Source: Thermoanaerobaculia bacterium (lineage in GTDB: Bacteria > Acidobacteriota > Thermoanaerobaculia > Gp7-AA8). From it: a stretch of 48,606 nt of DNA. The stretch lies in assembly GCA_017883265.1 (NCBI GenBank), contig JADGNX010000004.1, positions 1 to 48,606 on the forward strand, given 5' to 3'. Below, in pieces: positions 34,644 to 42,626 of the stretch; within the stretch, counting starts at the first letter, position 1, and the number at the start of each line of letters is the position of its first letter. Under the pieces are notes generated by a model, which saw nothing but the letters and a program-made list of their open reading frames with translations, ran no database searches and was not told where the DNA came from. A program made the position numbers and the translations under genes.

Positions 34644-36797
34644 TTACGCCGGCAGTTCGATCTCGAAGCGCGTTCCCTTCGGCTGGTTGTCGTGAACGGA
34701 GATACGGCCGTCATGGTCGTTGACGATACGGTGAACGATGGCCAGCCCGAGGCCCGTGCCGCGCCCCTTGGTGGAAAAGTAGGGAAGGAAGAGCTTTTCC
34801 TTGTCGCTGTCGGGAACGCCGCGGCCCTGGTCGGCCACGTCGATGATGATTCTGCGAGCACGCCTGCGCGCGGTGATCCGGACAGTGCCGTGGTCGGTGG
34901 CCTCGATGGCGTTGCTCAGGAGGTTGACCAGAGCGCGGCGGATCTGTTCGGGATCGACCACCACCTCGATCGAGGGATCGACGTCGATGGCCACGGTGAC
35001 GCCCGGTTTCACGTCGTGGTAGAGCGCCGCGGCCTCGGCCGCGATGTCCGCCAGCCGGGCCTGACGCAGGTGGACGGCAGGCATCCGGGCGAAGCGCGAG
35101 AACTCGTCGACCATCCGCTTCAGATGATTGACCTCGCTCACGATGGTGCCGCAGCCCTCGTCGACTGCGGCAGCGGTGTCCGCATCTCCGTTCCGATACT
35201 TCTTGGCGATCCGTTCGGCCGAAAGCTGAATCGGGGTCAGCGGGTTCTTGATCTCATGAGCGATTCTCCGCGCGGCTTCGTTCCACGCGGCCAGTTTCTG
35301 GGCCTGAACGAGCTGGGTGGAATCTTCGATGGCTACAACCCATCCCTTCTGTCCGGCAGCCGATTCCAGACGGGCCGCCGACACTTCGAGGTAACGCAGC
35401 TCGCCGCCGCGGATGAGCGTCACTTCGCGGGTTCGCATCTGACGCTCGTCGAGATGTCTGAGGACGTCGCCCAGAACGGCGAGATCGCCCGAGAGGACTT
35501 CGTCGAGCGATGCGCGCGGCGCGAGCTTGTCGATCTGCAGAATCCGCAGCGCGGCCGGATTGCTCGAGAGGATCTCGAGGGCCTCGTTGAAGGCGATGAT
35601 GCCGGTCGAGACGCTGTCGAGCACTGAGAAGAGATAGGCGCGCTGATCGTCCAGACGCCGGTTGAGCTGTTGCAGCACCTCGTTCGAATCGGTCAGCGCT
35701 TCTCTTTGCGATTCGATCTGCTGCGACATCTGATTGAACGAGTCGATGAGGCGTCCCAACTCGTCGGTTCCCGACACGTCGATGCGATGGCCGTAGCCTC
35801 CCTCTGCCAGCCGGGTCGTGGCCTCTGCCAGAGCCTTGATGGGGACTGTGATTCGCCGGGAAGCGTAGATCGAAGTCCAGAGTGTGAAGAAGAGAATGGC
35901 CAGGGTGACCGCAAGGAAGAGAGATGTCTGCGAGGCCTTGAGGGCCGGGCGTTGCGAGTCCAGCTGCTGGAAGCTCTTGTGAGCGATGACGTTCTCGTCG
36001 ATCATCCGGCCTATGGTGTCGGGGATGAAGACACCGGCCAGAGCGGTCAGTCTTTCCTTCGACCCCCCCGCCACCGGCACCGCGCAGCGGATCCATTTGC
36101 CGCTGTTTCCGATGTCGATCTTCTGCTCGAAGCCGCGAGTCATGACGTCGTCGAAGAAGTGCTGCGGCGGCTCTCCGATCTCCTGCAGCGGTGCTCGCGG
36201 ATTGGCCACCAGTCCGATGATGGCGCCATCGCGGTAAACGCCGACGACGTCGACGTTGTGAAACTCCCGCACGTGCGCCAGGACCTTATCCGTGCGCGCC
36301 GGGTCACCGATCCCCTCGCTTGCGGCGATCTCTCTGGCGGCCGAGAGGGCCTCGGCAGCCATGCGTCCCTGGGCGGCCGCGGCGATCGCTTCGCTGTTCT
36401 GCAGCAGCGTTCGCACTGCCGGGTTGAACCACCGGTCGATGGAGACCCGCAGCAGATCGGAGGCGAACAAAAAAAGGATGACTACAGGGACGAGCGATGT
36501 GGCCACCCAGGTGATGACCAGGCGGGTCCGGAAACGCGAACCGACGATTCCGCGTTGCCGTTCGAGGATCAGTTTGACCACTCCCCGCAATATTACGAAG
36601 ACGATGCCGAGAATGAGGATGAGATTGATGTCGAAAAGAACGAAAAGAAGCACCCGGCTGCTCAGCGCTTCAGGGGAAAGCTCCTTGGCTTTCTGAATGA
36701 GGTAATAGACCAGCGAGGTGACCGCGAGGATCAGCAGAGGCAGCGCGATGATGAATCGCGGATCCTTGCGATACCGAAGTATCTCCTGCGGCTTCAT
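34644..36797 (-). CDS. ntrY: NtrY-like membrane sensor histidine kinase
   Basis: 717 residues from the ATG at 36797, which overlaps the stop of the DUF4390 gene by 4 bp. Several N-terminal membrane helices (residues about 15-115) and a periplasmic or sensory loop are followed by another helix near 300, a HAMP domain (RITVPIKALAEATTRLAEGG), a PAS-like region (VLDSVSTGIIAFNEALEI), the HisKA box with phospho-acceptor His514 (IAHEIKNPLTPIQLSAERI), and a HATPase domain with N, G1 (DQGRGVPD) and G2 (GTGLGLA) boxes. This is the NtrY layout. It should phosphorylate the NtrX-like protein; the signal is unknown. Confidence 0.92.
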   Translation of the reverse strand: MKPQEILRYRKDPRFIIALPLLILAVTSLVYYLIQKAKELSPEALSSRVLLFVLFDINLILILGIVFVILRGVVKLILERQRGIVGSRFRTRLVITWVATSLVPVVILFLFASDLLRVSIDRWFNPAVRTLLQNSEAIAAAAQGRMAAEALSAAREIAASEGIGDPARTDKVLAHVREFHNVDVVGVYRDGAIIGLVANPRAPLQEIGEPPQHFFDDVMTRGFEQKIDIGNSGKWIRCAVPVAGGSKERLTALAGVFIPDTIGRMIDENVIAHKSFQQLDSQRPALKASQTSLFLAVTLAILFFTLWTSIYASRRITVPIKALAEATTRLAEGGYGHRIDVSGTDELGRLIDSFNQMSQQIESQREALTDSNEVLQQLNRRLDDQRAYLFSVLDSVSTGIIAFNEALEILSSNPAALRILQIDKLAPRASLDEVLSGDLAVLGDVLRHLDERQMRTREVTLIRGGELRYLEVSAARLESAAGQKGWVVAIEDSTQLVQAQKLAAWNEAARRIAHEIKNPLTPIQLSAERIAKKYRNGDADTAAAVDEGCGTIVSEVNHLKRMVDEFSRFARMPAVHLRQARLADIAAEAAALYHDVKPGVTVAIDVDPSIEVVVDPEQIRRALVNLLSNAIEATDHGTVRITARRRARRIIIDVADQGRGVPDSDKEKLFLPYFSTKGRGTGLGLAIVHRIVNDHDGRISVHDNQPKGTRFEIELPA

Positions 36798-37363
36798 GGG
36801 CCGGGGGCCTCGCCGGATACGCGAGCTTCTCTCCAGTGCGTGGCGACCTCCCACGGAACCACGTACATCAGCCAGCCGCGCATCACGTCCGCCTTGACCC
36901 GCACTTTGACTTTGTATGGACGACGGTTTCCTATGTCGAAGAGATCGGCCTCTTCGATGGTGGTCATGCGCCGCTCCAGCGCGCCGAGGTCGTTGAAAGT
37001 CTCCGAGCGGACCAGACGGCGGTCCCGCCGGTAGTTGAGGAGGTATTCCTGGGTGCGCGAGTTGAAGGTGGCAATCACTTCGATCCGCGATCTCCCCAGT
37101 CCTTCATCGAACCAGTTTGGCCGGTCGCGGAAAATCTCGATGATGTAGGTAAAGCTGGTGGGAATGCCGCTCTGCAACCCTTTGATCAGTTGCGGGTCGT
37201 CGAACGCGTCATGGAGAGCGAAACGGACGGTCACCAGACCGTGCGCCGCATTGGCGGTCAGATCGACGATCCTCGGCTCGGCTGCCGACGCTGTGGTGGC
37301 CAGGAGCAGAGCAGCGAGAAGGAAAGGGAAGAGCCTGCGCACGGTGTGTGGCTTTTTTACCAC
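36794..37363 (-). CDS. DUF4390 domain secreted protein
   Basis: About 189 residues; the start is uncertain, with GTG at 37363 or at 37342. A signal peptide (RRLFPFLLAALLLATTASAA) is followed by a single beta-rich domain with RIVDLTANAAHGLVTVRFAL, a WFDEGLGRSRIEV segment and a C-terminal GWLMYVVPWEVATHW, typical of DUF4390. The family is always found upstream of ntrY-like kinases in several phyla, so a role in sensing, for instance delivering a signal to the kinase's periplasmic part, is likely but not proven. The stop overlaps ntrY. Confidence 0.8.
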   Translation of the reverse strand: MVKKPHTVRRLFPFLLAALLLATTASAAEPRIVDLTANAAHGLVTVRFALHDAFDDPQLIKGLQSGIPTSFTYIIEIFRDRPNWFDEGLGRSRIEVIATFNSRTQEYLLNYRRDRRLVRSETFNDLGALERRMTTIEEADLFDIGNRRPYKVKVRVKADVMRGWLMYVVPWEVATHWREARVSGEAPGP

Positions 37364-37424
37364 AGGTGCCGGGTGGAGCGCGAGCGGCCGGCGTCCCGCG
37401 CCGGCTACTCTTTGCGGGATGGTC

Positions 37425-38318
37425 TCACGCGAAGCTGCCGAAAGCAGCCGGAGGCGTGACCATCTCTCCTGCTTCCTGCCGGAGCTGGTTTCGGCTCGCT
37501 TCGAGAACTCGGGCCACAAATCGCGAATGAAGTGCATGTCCGGCCCGGTTCGCGGTGATCTCGCCGACGAGCGGGCGGCCGACCAGTGCCAGGTCGCCGA
37601 GAAGGTCGAGGATCTTGTGACGAACGAACTCGTCGCGGAAGCGGAGGGGACCGTTGATTACGCGCTGATCGTCGAGGGCGATGCAGTTTTCGACCGAGCC
37701 GCCTCGAGCCAGACCGGCTGCACGCAGCTTCTCGACCTCGCGCACGAAACCGAAGGTTCGCGCCGGTGCGATCTTCCGCGAAAAGCTGTCGTGATCGAGC
37801 TCGAACTGACACGACTGGCGCCCGATCGCGGGATGGGAGAAATCGATCTTGTAGCGCAGGACCAGCTTCCTCGACGGAACCATGCGGATGCTCTTGTCGC
37901 CATCGACGACTTCGATCGGCTCGTCGATGCGGAGAACTCCGATCTCCTCATTCATCCGGCGGACGCCGGCGGCGTCGATGAGATGGATGAAGGGAAGGGC
38001 GCTGCCGTCGACGATGGGCACTTCCGGACCGTCGACATGGATGTCGAGGTCGGTGATGCCGCTGGCGACGACCGCTGAGAGGAGGTGTTCGACGGTTCCG
38101 ACCGCGACGTCGTCACGACCGACCGTCGTGGCATACTCGAGGGCCGTGGTGCTGGCCTGCAGGGCCGGAATGCGCATGTTATGGAGGTCGGCACGAACGA
38201 AGGTGATCCCGCTTCCTGCATGGGCCGGTTTCAGCTCCAGGCGCGTATAGATTCCCGAATGGAGTCCGATTCCGGTGATTCCGACGGCTGCATTGATTGT
38301 CTTGCGATGTACGTGCAT
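37425..38318 (-). CDS. lpxC: UDP-3-O-acyl-N-acetylglucosamine deacetylase
   Basis: 297 residues, the normal single-domain length. It catalyses the committed zinc-dependent step of lipid A synthesis in the cytoplasm. The zinc motif EHLLSAV (about residues 77-83), the HKILDLLGDLAL block (His about 235, Asp about 239) and the SFSRKIAPARTFGF segment are intact. Its presence shows that the organism makes lipopolysaccharide. An AAGGA site precedes the ATG. About 60 bp separates it from the DUF4390 gene, so all four genes may share a transcript. The 3' region overlaps nothing. Confidence 0.97.
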   Translation of the reverse strand: MHVHRKTINAAVGITGIGLHSGIYTRLELKPAHAGSGITFVRADLHNMRIPALQASTTALEYATTVGRDDVAVGTVEHLLSAVVASGITDLDIHVDGPEVPIVDGSALPFIHLIDAAGVRRMNEEIGVLRIDEPIEVVDGDKSIRMVPSRKLVLRYKIDFSHPAIGRQSCQFELDHDSFSRKIAPARTFGFVREVEKLRAAGLARGGSVENCIALDDQRVINGPLRFRDEFVRHKILDLLGDLALVGRPLVGEITANRAGHALHSRFVARVLEASRNQLRQEAGEMVTPPAAFGSFA

Positions 38319-38650
38319 GGGTCCTTCAAATCCTCACAGATCACAACTGACAACGACCGGAGGAGCGAAGGGAGTGCCACGGTTGGATCGTGTGGGATAT
38401 CAGTGCTAAGTCACGCTCACAGAAGATATTAGCTGCGATTCCTCATCGCCGCTGTTATCACTAACTGTAGTGAGTGTGGGTCAGTAGTGTGGCGGAAAAG
38501 CCACAATGAAGAAAGAGTGATGGGTGAAGGGTGAAGGTTGAAGAGTGAAGGTGAAGAAGCAAAGTGGAACGGAACAACCCGGCCACAAGGAGGAGTGAAA
38601 GAGGGACGGGTGAAAGAGTGAAGAGGCTGAGAAGATGAAGAGCGCGATTC
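38319..38650. other. 332-bp gap with GGGTGAA heptamers and a palindrome
   Basis: No gene is seen between lpxC and smpB. The part near lpxC must hold its promoter, but only a weak TAATAT is visible. TCACTA-N4-TAGTGA at 38458-38473 is a perfect small palindrome, a possible operator. From 38514 to about 38555 five or more GGGTGAA/GAGTGAA/GGTTGAA heptamers follow in tandem, and related GAGTGAA/GGGTGAA units recur near 38592-38624. Confidence 0.7.
38514..38624. repeat. GGGTGAA heptamer tandem repeat tract
   Basis: GAGTGAT, GGGTGAA, GGGTGAA, GGTTGAA and GAGTGAA are in perfect 7-bp register, with further scattered units to 38624. Unlike the tract at 21661, no inverted arm is present. Confidence 0.85.
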
Positions 38651-39124
38651 TCACCGCATGCCTTGCTTGATCGCGGCCGCCGTTTCGCGGGCCGCCTCGC
38701 GGGTCTTCTCGCTCTCGCGCTTGTCGTGAAGCTTCTTGCCTCGCACGACGGCGATCTCGGCCTTCGCCCGCCCTTTCCTGAAGTACATGCGGAGGGGAAC
38801 GATAGTCAGCCCCTTCTCGACCACATCTGCGAACAACTTGATCAGCTCGCGCTTATGGAGAAGGAGCTTCCGCGTTCGTTCCGGTTCGTGGTTCTCGCGG
38901 TTGCCGTGGCTGTAGGGAGAGATGTGGAGGCCGAAGAGCAGCGCTTCACCGTTCTTGAAGATCACATAGGCGTCTTTGAGGTTGGCCCGACCGTCCCGCA
39001 GCGACTTGACCTCCGTCCCCGTCAGGACCAGGCCGGCCTCGTGCTTGGAGAGGATGTGGTAGTCGTGGAACGCCTTCTTGTTCGATGCGATGAGGCGTTC
39101 GTCTGGATTGTCCGGCTTCGCCAT
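38651..39124 (-). CDS. smpB: SsrA-binding protein SmpB
   Basis: 157 residues, full length. It binds tmRNA and brings it to stalled ribosomes for trans-translation. The N-terminal ASNKKAFHDYHILSKHEAGLVL, the TEVKSLRDGRANLKDAY block and the basic C-terminal tail (KLHDKRESEKTREA) that enters the ribosome mRNA path are typical. It lies 22 bp downstream of the type II GAPDH gene on the same strand, so they may be cotranscribed. No tmRNA gene is in this window. Confidence 0.97.
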   Translation of the reverse strand: MAKPDNPDERLIASNKKAFHDYHILSKHEAGLVLTGTEVKSLRDGRANLKDAYVIFKNGEALLFGLHISPYSHGNRENHEPERTRKLLLHKRELIKLFADVVEKGLTIVPLRMYFRKGRAKAEIAVVRGKKLHDKRESEKTREAARETAAAIKQGMR

Positions 39125-39146
39125 GGGGCGGTGATTCTAACCCCCT

Positions 39147-40202
39147 TCAGATTTCCCGGAAGATGTACGGCCGCAGCACCTCGATGTTGTCATCGAGCTT
39201 CTTCGGATCGAGATAACGCAGTGTGGCCGCGACGGATGAGAGAAGCGAGTTGCCGTCCTGCGGCGTGTAGCAGAAGCCGACTACCTTGCGGGAGGAGGGG
39301 ACGGCCAGAGTGGAGATCGGGATGACGGTCGTTGAGAGGATGCGTCCGAAGTAACCGTGGTCGCGGCCGAAGGAGAAGATCTGGTTCGACGACCGCTTGT
39401 TCGTGATGGCCACCCGTGGATTGTTGCGCAGGAGAGCCTTGACCTCTTCCAGCCTCGTCTCCTCGGTCAACTCCAGATCGAACCAGAGGGTGTGCATGTA
39501 CTGGGTGTTGATCTTGATCGCGGACGAGTAGAGGTTCAGCTTCTCGCCGAGGGTGGCAAACAGGTGATAGGAATCGCGTGCGTGGTGCGTCCCGAATTCC
39601 GGATCGTCATGCTTGCCGGCCTCCGGCGCGGCCAGAAAAGATTTGGTGTCGGATACGTCATTGGCCCGGCGCATACAGACGAAGCGTCCGCTCTCCAGGC
39701 CGACCTTTCCGCTGCGCATGGCGATGGTCTGGATGAGGACCGAGATGTTGTGGGTGTTGCATGAAACGATCTGGATGAAGCGGTCGTCAGCATCGATGGC
39801 CTTGTCGTTGATGCCGCGGGCGTACGGCTTGCCGAAGCCGAACTCGGATCCCTGGGCCAGGAAGCCGCGCGGGCCCTTGATCCGATCGTAATACCTGGCC
39901 TTCATGGCGTTGCCTGCGGGAGTGCAGTCGACGACCACAGTGGCGCGGGCCAGAGCCTCCTCGTGCTCGAAGGAGACCCGGTGTCCGAGGGCTTCGAACT
40001 CGCCTCGGGCCTGCTCGTCGACGACCAGCTTGGCTCCCTTGCGGATCAGGTGCTCGACCATGGCCCGATCGTCGGCCTTCGGAGTCCGCTTGTGAAAGGT
40101 CACCTCATCGATGTTCCACTTCTCCTTGAAGTCGGTGAAGAGTCCGATCAGCGGCTCGCCGATGGTGCCCGTGCCCACCACATGAACGATGCTCTTGGCC
40201 AT
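39147..40202 (-). CDS. Type II (archaeal-type) glyceraldehyde-3-phosphate dehydrogenase-like protein
   Basis: 351 residues, with GGGAG upstream of the ATG. The sequence does not match the bacterial GapA form. Instead it shows the archaeal type II features: N-terminal Rossmann GTGTIGEPLIG, VVVDCTPAGNAMK, the catalytic cysteine region IVSCNTHNIS (Cys148, where archaeal enzymes have SCNTTGL), and then RRANDVSD with a following HH-x2-D as in archaea. It would oxidise glyceraldehyde-3-phosphate with NAD(P) to 1,3-bisphosphoglycerate. Such genes are scattered in a few bacterial phyla, and the true substrate should be tested. It precedes smpB. Confidence 0.85.
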   Translation of the reverse strand: MAKSIVHVVGTGTIGEPLIGLFTDFKEKWNIDEVTFHKRTPKADDRAMVEHLIRKGAKLVVDEQARGEFEALGHRVSFEHEEALARATVVVDCTPAGNAMKARYYDRIKGPRGFLAQGSEFGFGKPYARGINDKAIDADDRFIQIVSCNTHNISVLIQTIAMRSGKVGLESGRFVCMRRANDVSDTKSFLAAPEAGKHDDPEFGTHHARDSYHLFATLGEKLNLYSSAIKINTQYMHTLWFDLELTEETRLEEVKALLRNNPRVAITNKRSSNQIFSFGRDHGYFGRILSTTVIPISTLAVPSSRKVVGFCYTPQDGNSLLSSVAATLRYLDPKKLDDNIEVLRPYIFREI

Positions 40203-40420
40203 AGTTGCTCCCGTGAGGCCGGGATTGTAAAGCAGTGATTCCCGATCGTGATCAGCGATTCACTCTGGCCCGCACCCCGCTGCCGTTCGAAACCCGTGGC
40301 GACCGATGGCCGGCTGGTCGAGAGGAAGGAGCCTGAATCACACCCGCGAAAGCATCAAGCCCTCCCGAATCGGCGCCTGGCTTGACCCCTCTGACAGCCC
40401 TTCGCTACAGTGGCCCGCCT
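40203..40420. other. Divergent intergenic region between GAPDH-like gene and accD
   Basis: 218 bp with no gene. It must contain promoters for both directions, but no convincing -35/-10 pair was found by eye. Confidence 0.4.
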
Positions 40421-41269
40421 ATGTCATGGTTCCGGAAGGAGAAGAAGCCGAAAGAGCCGGTCGAGCAGCGCCCCGTCACCATTCCTGAGGGTCTCTGGAT
40501 CAAGTGCGAGGATTGCAAGGAGATCGTCTACCGCAAAGAGGTGGAGCAGAACCTCAATGTCTGCACCCGCTGTGGCTACCACTTCCGCCTGACTGCCGCA
40601 GAGCGCTTCGAGATCCTTTTCGATGACAGCCATTTCAAGGAGTTCGCCGGAAACATCCGCTCGGGCGATCCCCTCGAGTTCCGCGATACGAAGCGCTACC
40701 GCGACCGGCTCAAGGTCTACCAGCAGCGGGTGGGACAGGGGGACGCGGTTCGCTGTGCCGAAGGATCCCTCGAGGCCATGCCGGTCGTCATCTGCGCCAT
40801 GGAGTACGCATTCATGGGCGGCTCCATGGGATCGGTCGTCGGCGAGAAGATCACGCTGGCCGCCGAGCGGAGCGTGGAGAAGAAAGAGCCGCTGATCGTG
40901 GTCTCCTGTTCCGGCGGAGCGCGCATGCAGGAGGGAATCCTCTCGCTCATGCAGATGGCGAAGATCTCCGCTTCGCTTCATCGCCTGGCTGCCGCCGGTC
41001 TGCCCTACATCTCTGTACTCACCGACCCGACGACCGGTGGAGTCACGGCCTCGTATGCCATGCTGGGCGATCTGAACATCGCAGAGCCGAAGGCCCTCAT
41101 TGGCTTTGCCGGTCCCCGTGTCATCGAGCAGACCATTCGCCAGACGCTGCCCGAAGGCTTCCAGCGCTCGGAGTTTCTCGTCGAGCACGGAATGGTCGAC
41201 ATCATCACCCCGCGGGCTGAGATGAAGCCAACCATCGGCCGTTTTCTCCGCATGTTCAACGCGCACTAA
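40421..41269 (+). CDS. accD: Acetyl-CoA carboxylase carboxyltransferase subunit beta
   Basis: 282 residues from the ATG at 40421. It forms, with AccA, the carboxyltransferase that makes malonyl-CoA for fatty acid synthesis. The N-terminal zinc ribbon is complete (CEDC near residue 28 and CTRC near 47). The crotonase-like core has MEYAFMGGSMGSVVGEKI, VVSCSGGARMQEGI, and LTDPTTGGVTASYAMLGD, the glycine-rich acyl-CoA site. It is followed after 7 bp by folC, a frequent gene pair. Confidence 0.97.
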   Translation: MSWFRKEKKPKEPVEQRPVTIPEGLWIKCEDCKEIVYRKEVEQNLNVCTRCGYHFRLTAAERFEILFDDSHFKEFAGNIRSGDPLEFRDTKRYRDRLKVYQQRVGQGDAVRCAEGSLEAMPVVICAMEYAFMGGSMGSVVGEKITLAAERSVEKKEPLIVVSCSGGARMQEGILSLMQMAKISASLHRLAAAGLPYISVLTDPTTGGVTASYAMLGDLNIAEPKALIGFAGPRVIEQTIRQTLPEGFQRSEFLVEHGMVDIITPRAEMKPTIGRFLRMFNAH

Positions 41270-41276
41270 CGCCGGT

Positions 41277-42626
41277 TTGACTGGAATCACGACTGAATCC
41301 GCCTTCGACGACGCCGTCCGCTACCTCGATTCACTGCAGGGAAGCGGTATCCGGCCGGGCCTCACCCGCATGCGGAAGATCCTCGCCGCGCTCGCTGCTC
41401 CGCAGCATGCAGTTCCCTCGGTGCTCGTCGCCGGAACCAACGGGAAGGGGTCGACCTGCGCGACACTTGAGTCGATCCTGCGGGCCTCCGGTTACCCTGT
41501 CGGGTTCTACAGCTCCCCGCATCTCATCGACCTGCGGGAGCGCTGGAGGATCGGGGGCCAGCCGATCGATCCGGCTCTCTTCGTCGACGCCGTCGACCAC
41601 CTCCGCCGGGGAGCATCGCGCGCCGGCATGGTGCCGACTTATTTCGAAGCGCTGACTCTGGTCGCGTTTCTGGCGTTCAGGGATGCAGGGTGCGACATCG
41701 CTGTCCTGGAAGTAGGCATGGGTGGCCGGCTCGACGCCACCAACGTCGTCCGGCCGATGGTCTCCCTCATCACCGCAATCGGCTTCGATCACATGGAGTA
41801 TCTCGGGCGGACCATCAGAGCGATCGCCCGGGAGAAGGCAGGCATCATTCACCGGCATACCGTCGCGGTCACGTCGAATGTCGATCCGCAGATCCTCGAG
41901 GTTCTGGGGCGGCGCGCAGCGCGTTTCGACGTGCCGCTGCATCTCGCGGCCCAGGAAACGAAGGGGGAGACCGTTGGTGAGTCCGACACCTCACAGACAA
42001 TCCGGCTGGTGACGCCCACTCGCAGCTACGAGCTTCAGACACCGCTGCGCGGCCCCCATCAGATCGAGAACATCGCATTGGCAGTCCGCGCTGCGGAGGA
42101 GCTGTCGGTCCGCTTCGAGGCCATCCACCCCGCCGCCATCGCCGCGGGCGTTGCCAGGACTGAATGGCGCGGGCGCCTCGAGCGCGTCGCGCTGAGGCAG
42201 AAGACCTTCTGGATCGACGGAGGTCACAATCCCGGCGCGGCAGCAGCCATCGCCTCCTTCATCGACAGCAGCATCGCCGCGCCGCGCCTTCTCGTCTTCG
42301 GCATCATGGCGGACAAGGACGTCGAGGCCGTGACGAAGATTCTGATGCCCCGCTTCACCCGCGTCATCACCACCGAGCCGTATCCTCCGCGCTCGGCCAG
42401 CGCCGCGGCATTGGCCGAGCTGGCGCATTCCTACGGCATCGAGGCGGAGTCCGCCCCGCTGGTCAACGATGCACTCGAGGCGGCCCTGGCCGCGCCGGAG
42501 CCGACGGTCGTCGTCTGCGGCTCGCTCTATCTGGCTGGTGCGGCGCTCGATTTCCTCAATCGCCATGACGCGGCTCCGACGGCTGCGAGGACCGTCGACA
42601 GGAACCACGCCGCCGCCACGAGGTGA
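41277..42626 (+). CDS. folC: Folylpolyglutamate synthase / dihydrofolate synthase
   Basis: 449 residues from a TTG start seven bases after the accD stop. It adds glutamate residues to folates, and in many bacteria also makes dihydrofolate. The P-loop VLVAGTNGKGSTCATL (about residues 46-61), the omega-loop ATP region DLRERWRIGG and the EVGMGGRLDATN block are intact, and DGGHNPGAA is seen in the C-terminal domain. The last 100 bp overlap convergently with the 3' end of the yfhO-like gene. Translational coupling to accD is likely. Confidence 0.95.
   Translation: MTGITTESAFDDAVRYLDSLQGSGIRPGLTRMRKILAALAAPQHAVPSVLVAGTNGKGSTCATLESILRASGYPVGFYSSPHLIDLRERWRIGGQPIDPALFVDAVDHLRRGASRAGMVPTYFEALTLVAFLAFRDAGCDIAVLEVGMGGRLDATNVVRPMVSLITAIGFDHMEYLGRTIRAIAREKAGIIHRHTVAVTSNVDPQILEVLGRRAARFDVPLHLAAQETKGETVGESDTSQTIRLVTPTRSYELQTPLRGPHQIENIALAVRAAEELSVRFEAIHPAAIAAGVARTEWRGRLERVALRQKTFWIDGGHNPGAAAAIASFIDSSIAAPRLLVFGIMADKDVEAVTKILMPRFTRVITTEPYPPRSASAAALAELAHSYGIEAESAPLVNDALEAALAAPEPTVVVCGSLYLAGAALDFLNRHDAAPTAARTVDRNHAAATR

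Noticed and set aside
35670-37034. A 454-residue plus-strand frame opposite ntrY
   Set aside because: It is antisense to the histidine kinase, with low-complexity charged content and no ribosome-binding site.
38401-38410. CIRCE-like AGTGCTAA near lpxC
   Set aside because: Only one half-site is present; the required GAGTGCTAA/TTAGCACTC partner with 9-bp spacing is absent.
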